Notes under the pieces: model-generated
The model's input: only the letters and a program-made list of their open reading frames with translations
Told to the model about the DNA's origin: nothing
The model's database searches: none
NCBI RefSeq assembly: GCF_900130125.1
Contig: NZ_FQXY01000008.1
Location: 388,301 to 452,300 of the forward strand
Reading direction: 5' to 3'
Origin: Bacteroides congonensis
Lineage (GTDB): Bacteria; Bacteroidota; Bacteroidia; Bacteroidales; Bacteroidaceae
DNA length: 64,000 bases
Part shown: positions 54,179 to 62,918 of the stretch, one piece after another
How positions within the stretch are numbered: the first letter of the stretch is position 1
Layout: the number at the start of each line of letters is the position of its first letter
Made by a program: the position numbers and the translations under genes

Positions 54179-56335
54179 ATGAAAGTATATCAGACTAATG
54201 AAATCAAGAACATTGCCTTGTTGGGAAGTTCTGGCTCTGGGAAAACCACTCTCGTGGAAGCGATGCTTTTCGAGAGTGGTGTTATAAAACGTCGCGGTTC
54301 TGTTGCCGCTAAAAACACTGTTAGTGATTATTTCCCTGTTGAACAAGAGTATGGTTACTCCGTTTTCTCCACCGTTCTCCATGTAGAATGGAACAATAAA
54401 AAGCTTAATATCATTGACTGTCCGGGTTCGGACGACTTCGTAGGCAGTACAGTAACTGCATTAAACGTGACCGACACTGCAATTATCCTTCTCAATGGCC
54501 AATACGGCGTCGAAGTCGGTACACAAAATCATTTCCGATATACAGAAAAATTGAATAAGCCAGTTATTTTTCTAGTCAACCAGCTTGATAATGAAAAATG
54601 CGACTATGATAATATCCTTGAGCAATTAAAAGAAGCTTATGGCTCTAAAGTTGTTCCCATCCAATATCCTATCAGTACCGGGCCGGGCTTCAACGCTCTG
54701 ATTGACGTGTTGCTGATGAAGAAATATTCATGGAAACCCGAAGGCGGTGCTCCCGTAATCGAGGATATTCCTGCTGAAGAAATGGATAAGGCGATGGAAA
54801 TGCACAAAGCCTTGATAGAAGCCGCTGCTGAAAATGATGAAGGCCTGATGGAGAAATTCTTCGAACAGGAATCACTTTCGGAAGACGAAATGCGTGAAGG
54901 CATCCGCAAAGGTTTGATTGCCAGAGGTATGTTTCCGGTATTCTGCGTTTGTGGCGGTAAGGACATGGGTGTTCGCCGCTTGATGGAATTCCTGGGTAAT
55001 GTTGTACCTTTTGTATCAGAAATGCCGAAGGTGCAGAATACAGATGGTAAGGAAGTAGCGCCGGACGTGAACGGGCCGGAATCCCTTTATTTCTTCAAGA
55101 CAAGCGTGGAACCGCATATCGGTGAAGTATCTTATTTTAAAGTAATGAGCGGTAAAGTTCATGAAGGCGACGATTTGCTGAATGCCGACCGTGGTTCGAA
55201 AGAACGTATTGCGCAGATTTATGTGGTAGCCGGTGGCAATCGTGTGAAAGTGGAAGAATTGCAGGCCGGTGATATTGGCGCTGCCGTGAAACTGAAAGAT
55301 GTAAAAACAGGTAATACACTGAATGGCAAGGATTGCGATTATAAATTCAACTTTATCAAATATCCGAATTCCAAATATACGCGTGCCATCAAGCCTGTGA
55401 ACGAATCAGACGTGGAAAAGATGATGACCATCTTGAACCGTATGCGTGAAGAAGATCCGACATGGGTAATCGAGCAGTCAAAGGAGCTGAAACAGACTTT
55501 GGTGCACGGCCAGGGAGAATTCCATCTTCGTACATTGAAATGGCGTCTGGAAAACAATGAAAAACTCCAGATAAAATATGAAGAACCGAAGATTCCGTAT
55601 CGTGAAACAATCACGAAGGCGTCTCGTGCAGACTATCGTCATAAAAAACAATCCGGCGGTGCTGGTCAGTTCGGTGAGGTTCATCTGATTGTGGAGCCTT
55701 ATAAAGAAGGTATGCCTGTGCCCGAAACTTACAAGTTCAACGGACAGGAATTTAAGATTACCGTGAGAGGTACGGAAGAAATTCCACTGGAATGGGGTGG
55801 CAAACTCGTGTTTGTCAACAGTATCGTGGGTGGTTCTATTGATGCCCGTTTCTTACCTGCTATTATGAAAGGTATCATGGCTCGTATGGAACAGGGCCCG
55901 TTGACAGGTTCGTATGCCCGTGATGTACGCGTGATCGTTTACGATGGTAAGATGCACCCGGTAGATTCTAATGAAATCTCCTTCATGCTTGCCGGACGTA
56001 ACGCTTTCAGTGAAGCGTTCAAGAATGCAGGCCCGAAGATTCTGGAGCCGATTTATGATGTTGAAGTGTTTGTGCCATCCGATAGAATGGGAGATGTGAT
56101 GGGTGACCTTCAAGGACGTCGTGCCATGATTATGGGTATGAGTAGCGAAAAAGGTTTCGAGAAACTGGTTGCTAAAGTACCTTTGAAAGAAATGTCTTCT
56201 TACTCGACGGCACTTAGCTCGCTCACAGGCGGACGTGCTTCGTTTATCATGAAATTCTCTAGCTATGAGCTTGTTCCGGCAGATGTCCAAGATAAGTTAA
56301 TTAAAGATTTCGAGGCTAAACAAACCGAAGAATAG
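54179..56335 (+). CDS. fusA2: Elongation factor G paralog with altered GTPase motifs (EF-G2-like)
   Basis: A 718-residue five-domain EF-G homolog. The G domain has a P-loop GSSGSGKT (16 to 23), but the switch II motif DTPGHVDF is DCPGSDDF (80 to 87), placing Ser84 where the catalytic His sits; the NKxD motif reads NQLD (134 to 137); and the switch I RGITI sequence is replaced by YGYSVFS. Domains III to V are well conserved (KQSGGAGQFGEVHLIVEP; GSYARDVRVIVYDGKMHPVDSNEISF; EVFVPSDRMGDVMGDLQGRRA). B. thetaiotaomicron EF-G2 is reported to support translation without GTP hydrolysis in starvation, under the regulator Cur; position beside rprX matches that gene. Confidence 0.9.
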   Translation: MKVYQTNEIKNIALLGSSGSGKTTLVEAMLFESGVIKRRGSVAAKNTVSDYFPVEQEYGYSVFSTVLHVEWNNKKLNIIDCPGSDDFVGSTVTALNVTDTAIILLNGQYGVEVGTQNHFRYTEKLNKPVIFLVNQLDNEKCDYDNILEQLKEAYGSKVVPIQYPISTGPGFNALIDVLLMKKYSWKPEGGAPVIEDIPAEEMDKAMEMHKALIEAAAENDEGLMEKFFEQESLSEDEMREGIRKGLIARGMFPVFCVCGGKDMGVRRLMEFLGNVVPFVSEMPKVQNTDGKEVAPDVNGPESLYFFKTSVEPHIGEVSYFKVMSGKVHEGDDLLNADRGSKERIAQIYVVAGGNRVKVEELQAGDIGAAVKLKDVKTGNTLNGKDCDYKFNFIKYPNSKYTRAIKPVNESDVEKMMTILNRMREEDPTWVIEQSKELKQTLVHGQGEFHLRTLKWRLENNEKLQIKYEEPKIPYRETITKASRADYRHKKQSGGAGQFGEVHLIVEPYKEGMPVPETYKFNGQEFKITVRGTEEIPLEWGGKLVFVNSIVGGSIDARFLPAIMKGIMARMEQGPLTGSYARDVRVIVYDGKMHPVDSNEISFMLAGRNAFSEAFKNAGPKILEPIYDVEVFVPSDRMGDVMGDLQGRRAMIMGMSSEKGFEKLVAKVPLKEMSSYSTALSSLTGGRASFIMKFSSYELVPADVQDKLIKDFEAKQTEE

Positions 56336-56358
56336 TTCATAATCCTCTTAATAGTGTT

Positions 56359-56400
56359 AAAACCGCTTTCTTTTTTAAGTAAAAGAAGGCGGTTTTTGTT
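56359..56400 (+). terminator. Terminator after the EF-G paralog
   Basis: A 15-base stem with one mismatch (AAACCGCTTTCTTTT against AAAAGAAGGCGGTTT) followed by a T run begins about 25 bases after the stop codon. Confidence 0.85.
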
Positions 56401-56453
56401 TAACTATGATTAATAAAGATGGAAAAACGCAAGGAGAAGATTTAATTTTTTAT

Positions 56454-56461
56454 TAAATTTG
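56454..56461 (+). promoter_or_regulatory. -7 box (TAAATTTG) before rprX
   Basis: TAAATTTG (TAnnTTTG) lies 139 bases before the rprX ATG at 56601, implying a leader of about 130 bases. I see no other structure in this gap beyond the EF-G terminator. Confidence 0.5.
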
Positions 56462-56600
56462 CAAACCAAAGGAGGGTTTATATTGTTGTAGTAATCAGAA
56501 TACGACCTTAATAACTCCTTTCGGTTAATTTCCGGGAAGTTCCGGTTAAATCAAGTTAATGCATTAGGAGTGTTAATTAGGGAGTGTTAATTTTGTTGCT

Positions 56601-58157
56601 ATGAAGAAGTCAACAATTTGGATATTAGGTATTGTAATGGGGCTTTCTTTCCTCAGTCTGCTGTATTTACAGGTCAGTTATATAGAGGAAATGATGAAAA
56701 CCCGGAAGGAACAGTTTGATTCGGCTGTACGCAATAGCCTGGATCAAGTTTCTAAGGATGTGGAATATGCAGAAACGCAACGTTGGTTAATTGAAGATGT
56801 TTCTGATGCTGAACGGAAAGCTTTGATTGAAAACAACGCTTCATTGCAGCAGAATGATTTGGTTCAGCAGACGCAGCGGTTTACGATGAAGTCTAAAGAT
56901 GGAAAGGTATATACGGATTTTGAACTGAAAGTGATGACTACCAAACCATCCGAACTACCGAAAGCGATGATTTCTCCTTACAGGGGAACCAAAACGATTC
57001 CGGAAACCTCGCGTTCGTTGATAGAGGCTATCAAAAACCGATATATGTATCAGCGTGAATTGCTGAATGAAGTGGTTTGGCAGATGATTTATCGGGCAAG
57101 TGACAAGTCTATTGGAGACAGGGTACGTTTTGGAGACTTGAACGGTTACCTGAAATCGAACCTATATAATAATGGTATAGACTTACCTTTTCACTTTATG
57201 GTGATTGATAAGGACGGACGGGAAGTCTACCGTTGTGCGGATTATGACGGAAAGGGAAGTGATGAGTTCTATCAGCAGGCATTGTTCAAGAACGATCCAC
57301 CTGCCAAGATGAGTGTACTGAAAGTGCATTTTCCGGGAAGAAGAGACTATCTTTTTGATTCGATCAGCTTCATGATTCCGTCGTTGATATTTACGATGGT
57401 ACTGTTAGTGACATTCATCTTTACGATTTATATCGTATTCCGTCAGAAGAAGCTGACAGAAATGAAGAATGACTTCATCAACAATATGACACACGAATTT
57501 AAAACACCGATATCCACCATTTCGTTGGCGGCACAGATGCTGAAAGACCCCGCGGTGGGAAAATCTCCGCAGATGTTCCAGCATATATCGGGAGTGATAA
57601 ATGATGAAACCAAGCGCTTGCGCTTTCAGGTAGAGAAAGTACTCCAAATGTCGATGTTCGACCGTCAGAAGTCGACTTTGAAGATGAAGGAGATTGATGC
57701 GAATGAACTGATAACGGGAGTTATCAATACATTTACCCTGAAAGTGGAACGGTATAATGGTAAGATAACATCGAACCTTGAGGCCACTGATCCTGTTATA
57801 TTTGCAGATGAGATGCATATCACCAATGTAATCTTTAATCTGATGGACAACGCGGTGAAATATAAGAAACCGGAAGAGGATCTGGAGCTGAAAGTGAGAA
57901 CGTGGAATGAATCGGGTAAACTGATGATTTCGATACAAGATAACGGTATCGGCATCAAGAAGGAAAACCTGAAAAAGATATTTGAAAAGTTCTATCGTGT
58001 GCATACGGGTAATCTGCACGATGTGAAGGGCTTTGGACTGGGATTGGCTTATGTGAAGAAGATTATCGTCGAGCATAAGGGAACCATCCGGGCGGAAAGC
58101 GACCTGAACGTGGGAACTAAATTTATTATTGCATTACCTTTATTAAAAAATAATTGA
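56601..58157 (+). CDS. rprX: Sensor histidine kinase RprX
   Basis: A 518-residue membrane sensor kinase. Two membrane segments (about 6 to 26 and 254 to 280) bracket a 225-residue periplasmic sensor region. The H-box is MTHEFKTP with His298; the N-box is NLMDNAVKYK; G-boxes are DNGIGIKKENL and GFGLGLAYVKK. Sequence and the adjacent response regulator match the Bacteroides fragilis RprX/RprY pair, described as affecting outer-membrane porin and tetracycline-related expression. rprY starts 1 base after the stop. Confidence 0.92.
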   Translation: MKKSTIWILGIVMGLSFLSLLYLQVSYIEEMMKTRKEQFDSAVRNSLDQVSKDVEYAETQRWLIEDVSDAERKALIENNASLQQNDLVQQTQRFTMKSKDGKVYTDFELKVMTTKPSELPKAMISPYRGTKTIPETSRSLIEAIKNRYMYQRELLNEVVWQMIYRASDKSIGDRVRFGDLNGYLKSNLYNNGIDLPFHFMVIDKDGREVYRCADYDGKGSDEFYQQALFKNDPPAKMSVLKVHFPGRRDYLFDSISFMIPSLIFTMVLLVTFIFTIYIVFRQKKLTEMKNDFINNMTHEFKTPISTISLAAQMLKDPAVGKSPQMFQHISGVINDETKRLRFQVEKVLQMSMFDRQKSTLKMKEIDANELITGVINTFTLKVERYNGKITSNLEATDPVIFADEMHITNVIFNLMDNAVKYKKPEEDLELKVRTWNESGKLMISIQDNGIGIKKENLKKIFEKFYRVHTGNLHDVKGFGLGLAYVKKIIVEHKGTIRAESDLNVGTKFIIALPLLKNN

Positions 58158-58158
58158 T

Positions 58159-58860
58159 ATGGACGAGAAACTGCGTATTTTATTATGCGAGGATGACGAA
58201 AATCTTGGCATGCTTTTAAGAGAATATTTACAGGCAAAAGGTTATTCTGCTGAGTTATTTCCTGATGGCGAAGCCGGTTATAAGGCTTTCTTGAAGAATA
58301 AATATGACTTGTGCGTGTTTGACGTAATGATGCCTAAGAAAGATGGCTTCACACTGGCACAGGATGTCCGTGCAGCGAATGCTGAAATTCCTATTATCTT
58401 CTTGACGGCTAAGACGCTGAAAGAAGATATTCTGGAAGGATTTAAGATTGGTGCGGATGATTATATCACCAAACCGTTCAGCATGGAAGAGTTGACATTC
58501 AGAATTGAAGCAATCCTGAGACGTGTTCGCGGAAAGAAGAACAAAGAAAGTAATATCTATAAGATTGGTAAGTTTACTTTCGATACTCAGAAACAAATTC
58601 TGGCTTCGGAAGGCAAGCAGACTAAGCTGACTACAAAAGAATCTGAATTGCTCGGATTGCTTTGTGCTCACGCTAACGAGATCCTGCAACGTGACTTTGC
58701 GTTGAAGACTATCTGGATTGACGATAACTATTTCAATGCCCGCAGTATGGACGTGTATATCACGAAACTGCGTAAGCACCTGAAAGAAGATGACTCTATC
58801 GAAATTATCAACATCCACGGAAAAGGCTATAAGCTGATTACACCGGAAGTTGAATCTTAA
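58159..58860 (+). CDS. rprY: Response regulator RprY (OmpR family)
   Basis: A 233-residue OmpR/PhoB-type regulator. Receiver domain: acidic pocket CEDDEN, phosphorylation site Asp55 (LCVFDVMMPKKDG), FLTAKT and the conserved Lys in DDYITKPFSMEEL. The C-terminal winged helix has LTTKESELLGLLCAHANE, RSMDVYITKLRKHLKEDDS and NIHGKGYKL. It is phosphorylated by RprX. A bidirectional terminator follows. Confidence 0.94.
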   Translation: MDEKLRILLCEDDENLGMLLREYLQAKGYSAELFPDGEAGYKAFLKNKYDLCVFDVMMPKKDGFTLAQDVRAANAEIPIIFLTAKTLKEDILEGFKIGADDYITKPFSMEELTFRIEAILRRVRGKKNKESNIYKIGKFTFDTQKQILASEGKQTKLTTKESELLGLLCAHANEILQRDFALKTIWIDDNYFNARSMDVYITKLRKHLKEDDSIEIINIHGKGYKLITPEVES

Positions 58861-58886
58861 TGAGATTACATTCGATAACTACAAAT

Positions 58887-58922
58887 AAAAAATCCCGGAA
58901 ACGTTCGTTTCCGGGATTTTTT
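58887..58922. terminator. Bidirectional terminator after rprY
   Basis: A perfect 17-base stem (AAAAAATCCCGGAAACG and its inverse) with a 2-base centre, flanked by A and T runs, lies between rprY and the convergent small membrane-protein gene. Confidence 0.9.
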
Positions 58923-58938
58923 ATTGATTTCTACGAAA

Positions 58939-59115
58939 TTAATCAGCGATCTTCTTATTGATAATGATATAAGAGATGAGTCCCAGTACTACCAGTACTA
59001 CTGAGGTGCCCAGGATGGCGTTGTTGTTTACATTACCTGTAAATGAACAACCCAGCAGGATAACTACTCCGACCAAGATTAAAATCAATCCCAAGTTCTT
59101 TAATAAACTTTTCAT
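58939..59115 (-). CDS. 58-residue membrane protein
   Basis: The minus strand from the ATG at 59115 encodes 58 residues ending at 58939. It has two hydrophobic segments separated by a short polar loop: LGLILILVGVVILLGC (about 7 to 22) and LGTSVVLVVLGLISYIII (about 34 to 51), with a basic end NKKIAD. The polar loop is SFTGNVNNNAI. The charge pattern and the terminator at its 3' end support a real gene. Function unknown; convergent to rprY. Confidence 0.7.
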   Translation of the reverse strand: MKSLLKNLGLILILVGVVILLGCSFTGNVNNNAILGTSVVLVVLGLISYIIINKKIAD

Positions 59116-59255
59116 GTGTGTGTATTTTAATAGATTATTATATTCCAGTCACAAATTAAAGCATAATTCTTTAACGGGCGAAATTATTTAAATAAAAAAT
59201 CCATTATAAAGATGGTATTTAGTGGATTTTATGATTTAATGGGCTGTTTCTCTGC

Positions 59256-59702
59256 TTAATCCTTCGTGTTGAAGAAAACCTTTTTCAATACTTCCTGTCC
59301 GATGCTTAGTTCTTCAAGCGTAATGCCATGAAGTGCTTCCTTCAAAGTCTGCCCGGCGATGATACGTGCTTTCTCTTCCAGCTCTTTCCCGTCTTTGGTG
59401 AGGTGGATGAGGTTGGTGCGGCGGTCTTTTTTATCAGAGATGCGTACAACGAGATGTTGCCGTTCCATATTGTCAATCAAACGGGTCATGCTGGGTTTGT
59501 CCTTAAAAGTTGCATTACACAACTCTTGTTGCGTCACGCCGTCTTTTTCCCACAGGAAAATAAGTACAGTCCACTGCTCCGGACTGATTTCCAGACCGTT
59601 CTGACGGAAGTTACGGTACAGTTTACGGTTGATTGCCGCAGAAACCTTACCATTCAATATGGCAAAAATAAGCCGGATGTCGAAGTTGAATTGCTCTATC
59701 AT
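59256..59702 (-). CDS. MarR family transcriptional regulator
   Basis: A 148-residue winged-helix regulator from the ATG at 59702; the frame to 59729 would start inside the -7 box. Family sequence: NGLEISPEQWTVLIFLWEKDGVTQQELCNATFKDKPSMTRLIDNMERQHLV and the wing RISDKKDRRTNLIHLTKDG. It likely represses nearby or efflux-type genes in response to a small aromatic ligand; targets cannot be told. Divergent from rpsF. Confidence 0.9.
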   Translation of the reverse strand: MIEQFNFDIRLIFAILNGKVSAAINRKLYRNFRQNGLEISPEQWTVLIFLWEKDGVTQQELCNATFKDKPSMTRLIDNMERQHLVVRISDKKDRRTNLIHLTKDGKELEEKARIIAGQTLKEALHGITLEELSIGQEVLKKVFFNTKD

Positions 59703-59726
59703 GAAATTATTGTTTAAACAACTTTG

Positions 59727-59734
59727 CAAAGGTA
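59727..59734 (-). promoter_or_regulatory. -7 box (TACCTTTG) before the MarR gene
   Basis: The minus strand reads TACCTTTG (TAnnTTTG), 25 bases before the ATG at 59702, which decides the start. Confidence 0.55.
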
Positions 59735-59784
59735 AGCCACTTCTCGGATAATTCCTACATTCGGATACAAAAAAAGATTAAATG

Positions 59785-59815
59785 TTTGTAGTTCAAAATA
59801 AATTGTCTAACTTTG
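59785..59815 (+). promoter_or_regulatory. Ribosomal protein operon promoter, TTTG-N19-TAACTTTG
   Basis: TTTG (59785-59788) and TAACTTTG (59808-59815) with a 19-base spacer form the clearest promoter of the Bacteroides type in the window, 47 bases before the rpsF ATG. Confidence 0.8.
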
Positions 59816-59862
59816 CACCCGCATTTAAAAATCAAAGATTTATTTATTTAATTAAACGAAGT

Positions 59863-60207
59863 ATGAATCAATACGAAACCGTTTTCATTTTAACTCCCGT
59901 TTTATCTGATGTTCAGATGAAGGAAGCGGTAGAGAAATTCAAAGGTATTCTTCAAGCTGAAGGTGCTGAGATTATCAATGAGGAAAACTGGGGACTGAAG
60001 AAATTGGCTTATCCAATTCAGAAGAAGTCTACAGGTTTTTATCAGTTGATTGAGTTCAATGCAGATCCTACTGTAATTGACAAGCTGGAAATAAACTTCC
60101 GTCGTGATGAACGCGTAATCCGTTTCTTGACTTTCAAGATGGATAAGTATGCTGCTGAATACGCTGCAAAAAGAAGAAGTGTTAAATCAAACAAAAAGGA
60201 GGATTAA
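59863..60207 (+). CDS. rpsF: 30S ribosomal protein S6
   Basis: A 114-residue S6 from the ATG at 59863; the longer frame from 59782 runs through the promoter. Opens [16 protein letters not shown], with [19 protein letters not shown] and [19 protein letters not shown], standard S6 features. It binds 16S rRNA with S18, encoded next. Start of the rpsF-rpsR-rplI operon. Confidence 0.97.
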   Translation: MNQYETVFILTPVLSDVQMKEAVEKFKGILQAEGAEIINEENWGLKKLAYPIQKKSTGFYQLIEFNADPTVIDKLEINFRRDERVIRFLTFKMDKYAAEYAAKRRSVKSNKKED

Positions 60208-60209
60208 TC

Positions 60210-60482
60210 ATGGCACAACAAGTTCAATCAGAAATCAGATATTTAACTCCGCCGTCAGTAGACGTTAAGAAGAAAAAATACTGCCGTTTCAAAAAGAGTG
60301 GTATTAAGTATATCGACTACAAAGATCCTGAATTCTTGAAGAAATTCTTGAATGAACAAGGAAAGATCCTTCCGCGTCGTATCACAGGTACTTCTTTGAA
60401 GTTCCAACGTCGTATCGCGCAGGCTGTGAAGAGAGCTCGTCACTTGGCATTACTGCCTTATGTAACTGACATGATGAAATAA
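60210..60482 (+). CDS. rpsR: 30S ribosomal protein S18
   Basis: A 90-residue S18 with [55 protein letters not shown]. It is preceded by AAAAAGGAGG at 60194, a strong Shine-Dalgarno sequence unusual for this genus, 7 bases from the ATG and inside the rpsF end. Gap to rpsF is 2 bases. Confidence 0.97.
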   Translation: MAQQVQSEIRYLTPPSVDVKKKKYCRFKKSGIKYIDYKDPEFLKKFLNEQGKILPRRITGTSLKFQRRIAQAVKRARHLALLPYVTDMMK

Positions 60483-60496
60483 GAAGGAGGAAAAGT

Positions 60497-60940
60497 ATGG
60501 AAATTATTTTAAAAGAAGACGTAGTAAACTTAGGATATAAGAACGATATCGTAAACGTGAAATCCGGATACGGTCGTAATTATCTGATCCCGACTGGAAA
60601 AGCTGTCATCGCTTCTCCTTCTGCAAAGAAAATGTTGGCTGAAGAACTGAAACAACGCGCTCACAAACTTGAGAAAATCAAGAAAGATGCTGAAGCTGCT
60701 GCTGCTAAGTTGGAAGGCGTAACTTTGACTATTGCAACTAAAGTTAGCTCAACTGGTACTATCTTCGGTTCTGTTGGTAACATTCAGATCGCTGAAGCAT
60801 TGGCTAAGCTGGGTCACGAAATCGACAGAAAGATCATCGTTGTAAAAGACGCTGTGAAAGAAGTTGGTAACTACAAGGCGATAGTTAAACTTCACAAGGA
60901 AGTTTCGGTAGAAATTCCTTTCGAGGTAGTTGCTGAATAA
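60497..60940 (+). CDS. rplI: 50S ribosomal protein L9
   Basis: A 147-residue L9. N-terminal domain MEIILKEDVVNLGYKNDIVNVKSGYGRNYLIPTG-type start, the long connecting helix (residues about 45 to 75), then the C-terminal RNA-binding domain (GTIFGSVGNIQIAEALAKLGHEID). A Shine-Dalgarno AAGGAGG lies at 60484-60490. Last gene of the ribosomal operon. Confidence 0.97.
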   Translation: MEIILKEDVVNLGYKNDIVNVKSGYGRNYLIPTGKAVIASPSAKKMLAEELKQRAHKLEKIKKDAEAAAAKLEGVTLTIATKVSSTGTIFGSVGNIQIAEALAKLGHEIDRKIIVVKDAVKEVGNYKAIVKLHKEVSVEIPFEVVAE

Positions 60941-60963
60941 GAGCAAATTTACTTCAATATATG

Positions 60964-61000
60964 AAAAGCGATTTGTTCTGAATGAATAAATCGCTTTTTT
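60964..61000 (+). terminator. Terminator after rplI
   Basis: An 11-base stem (AAAAGCGATTT and its inverse, 13-base loop) followed by a long T run lies 24 bases after the rplI stop codon and 19 bases before the next start. Confidence 0.85.
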
Positions 61001-61018
61001 GTTTTTTTTGTTAATATT

Positions 61019-62683
61019 ATGAAACTCAAGGGTTGTTTTCTGAAGAAGAGATTTTGGCTTCTGCTGATTACTTTAGGAATTGGCGGTACTCTTTATGCAA
61101 ACAATGAATTGAAACTACTGACCGACTCTTTGCGTAGGGTGATAGATGAAAAACACATTTTTGTTCAGAAGAAAGAGGACAGAATCAACAGGATAAAGTG
61201 TATGTTGAAAAGTTCCGGTTTGACGCTTGAAGGAAAATATAGAATCAACCTCCGTTTATACGACGAATATAAGAAGTTTCATATCGATTCCGCCATTCAT
61301 TATGTGGAAGATAATATTGAAATCTCCCGTAAACTGAATAAATCTTATTTGACGACTCAGTCGTCTTTGCATTTGAGCCTTCTATATTCAATGTGTGGCA
61401 GATTCAGGGAGGCGGAAATAATATTAAAAGGTATAGACTCTTCCACATTACCTAAAGATTTGTTGATTGCTTATTATGAAACTTATTCAAGTTTTTGGGG
61501 ACATTATTCTATCTCAGTTGCTAACAATATTTACGGACAACAGCAGGCTGCTTATCAGGATTCACTGATTGCTCTCATCGATCATACCTCTTTAAGTTAT
61601 AAAATGTCCCGAGCGTCTTATTATATATGGCGCGATACTTTGAGATCGAAAGAAATTTTTAAGGAACTGTTGGAGATTGAAGAGGTGGGAACGCCTAACT
61701 ATGCTATGATTACTCATTCGTACTCCAGGTTGTGCAGACATCAAAAGAAATATGACGAGGAAAAGAAATATTTGATATTATCGGCTATTGCCGATACGCG
61801 TAATGCCACGAGAGAGAATGCTTCTTTACAGAACCTCGCATTGATACACTATGAAGAGAAAAAGTTGGCAGATGCTTTTAAATTTACCCAGTCTGCTATT
61901 GATGATGTCATTTCTTCGGGGATTCATTTCAGGGCAATTGAAATTTATAAGTTTAATTCTATCATTAATACTGCTTATCAGACAGAGCAGGCTAGATCCA
62001 GGTCAAATCTGACCACCTTTCTTATTTCTACGAGTATTATTCTGTTTCTTTTAGTCTTACTGGTGATATGTATCTATATTCAGATGAAGAAGATATTGAG
62101 GATAAAGCGGGCATTGGCGCAAAGTAATCAGGAACTTCTAAGGCTGAATGACAAGCTGAACAATATTAATAATCAACTGAATGATACAAATAATCAGTTG
62201 TATGAGATTAGTAATGTGAAAGAACATTATATTGCTGAATTTTTCGATGTGTGTTTTAGCTATATCAGTAAGATGGAGAAATATCAGAATGTGCTGTATA
62301 AGTACGCGATTAATAAATACTATGATGAATTGATTAAGAAATTGAAGTCTTCTGCACTTATTGATGAGGAACTAACCGCTTTGTATGCTCGTTTTGATAA
62401 AGTCTTTTTAGGGTTATATCCAACTTTTGTTGCAGATTTTAATGCTTTATTGAAAGATGGTGAGCAAATTGTTCTGAAACCGGATGCATTGTTGAATAGA
62501 GAACTTCGTATTTATGCTTTGTTGCGATTGGGAATTACGGACAGTGGTAAGATTGCTAACTTTCTCCGGTGCTCTACAAGTACGGTTTATAACTATCGCA
62601 CACGAATGAGAAATAAGGCGGCAGTCGACAGGGATGAATTTGAGAATGAAATTATGAAAATAAATTCAACCCAAGAGAAATAA
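61019..62683 (+). CDS. DUF6377-like membrane-spanning transcriptional regulator
   Basis: A 554-residue protein: signal anchor (residues 10 to 27), a periplasmic helical repeat region of TPR type (about 70 to 325), a membrane segment (332 to 355), a coiled coil rich in Asn/Gln (about 365 to 400, LNDKLNNINNQLNDTNNQL), and a C-terminal helix-turn-helix-like region (LLRLGITDSGKIANFLRCSTS, TVYNYRTRMRNKA, about 505 to 541). It could sense a periplasmic ligand and bind DNA directly. Gene order matches, from memory, BT2160, a regulator next to the BT2159-BT2156 operon. Confidence 0.82.
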   Translation: MKLKGCFLKKRFWLLLITLGIGGTLYANNELKLLTDSLRRVIDEKHIFVQKKEDRINRIKCMLKSSGLTLEGKYRINLRLYDEYKKFHIDSAIHYVEDNIEISRKLNKSYLTTQSSLHLSLLYSMCGRFREAEIILKGIDSSTLPKDLLIAYYETYSSFWGHYSISVANNIYGQQQAAYQDSLIALIDHTSLSYKMSRASYYIWRDTLRSKEIFKELLEIEEVGTPNYAMITHSYSRLCRHQKKYDEEKKYLILSAIADTRNATRENASLQNLALIHYEEKKLADAFKFTQSAIDDVISSGIHFRAIEIYKFNSIINTAYQTEQARSRSNLTTFLISTSIILFLLVLLVICIYIQMKKILRIKRALAQSNQELLRLNDKLNNINNQLNDTNNQLYEISNVKEHYIAEFFDVCFSYISKMEKYQNVLYKYAINKYYDELIKKLKSSALIDEELTALYARFDKVFLGLYPTFVADFNALLKDGEQIVLKPDALLNRELRIYALLRLGITDSGKIANFLRCSTSTVYNYRTRMRNKAAVDRDEFENEIMKINSTQEK

Positions 62684-62741
62684 TTGTTGTTATAAAGAAA
62701 AAAAAGATTCCAAATCATCTACATTTTTTAGACCTTCTTGA

Positions 62742-62785
62742 AAGGTTAAATATCTATATAATAGATATTTAACCTTGTTTTTTAT
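62742..62785 (+). terminator. Terminator after the DUF6377 regulator
   Basis: A perfect 16-base stem (AAGGTTAAATATCTAT and its inverse) with a 3-base loop, followed by GTTTTTT, separates the regulator from the oxidoreductase gene. Confidence 0.8.
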
Positions 62786-62802
62786 CTACATAAAGTTATC
62801 TA

Positions 62803-62837
62803 AGCCGAATAAAATGTTGTTTATTTGGCTAGTTTTG
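62803..62837 (+). promoter_or_regulatory. Inverted repeat abutting a -7 box before the oxidoreductase gene
   Basis: AGCCGAATAAA (62803-62813) and TTTATTTGGCT (62820-62830) form an 11-base inverted repeat with one G-A difference and a 6-base spacer. Its last base is the first base of TAGTTTTG (62830-62837), a TAnnTTTG box. A protein bound here would block or touch polymerase directly. The leader to the ATG at 62919 is about 75 bases. Confidence 0.6.
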
Positions 62838-62918
62838 CAGCATCGGTTTTCGGTTTATCTGCCGGATGGCGGGAATTGATAACCTATTGATTTTTTGTAC
62901 TTAAATTCACTATGTTTT

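Noticed and set aside
57405..58076. 223-codon minus-strand open frame inside rprX
   Set aside because: It is the shadow of the kinase catalytic domain. His/Phe/Ile-rich composition is typical of such antisense frames; no promoter or motif was seen.
61019..62683. Hybrid two-component or LuxR response regulator reading for the DUF6377-like protein
   Set aside because: There is no kinase, phosphoacceptor or receiver domain; the helical repeats, a single internal membrane segment and the terminal helix-turn-helix favour a one-component membrane regulator.
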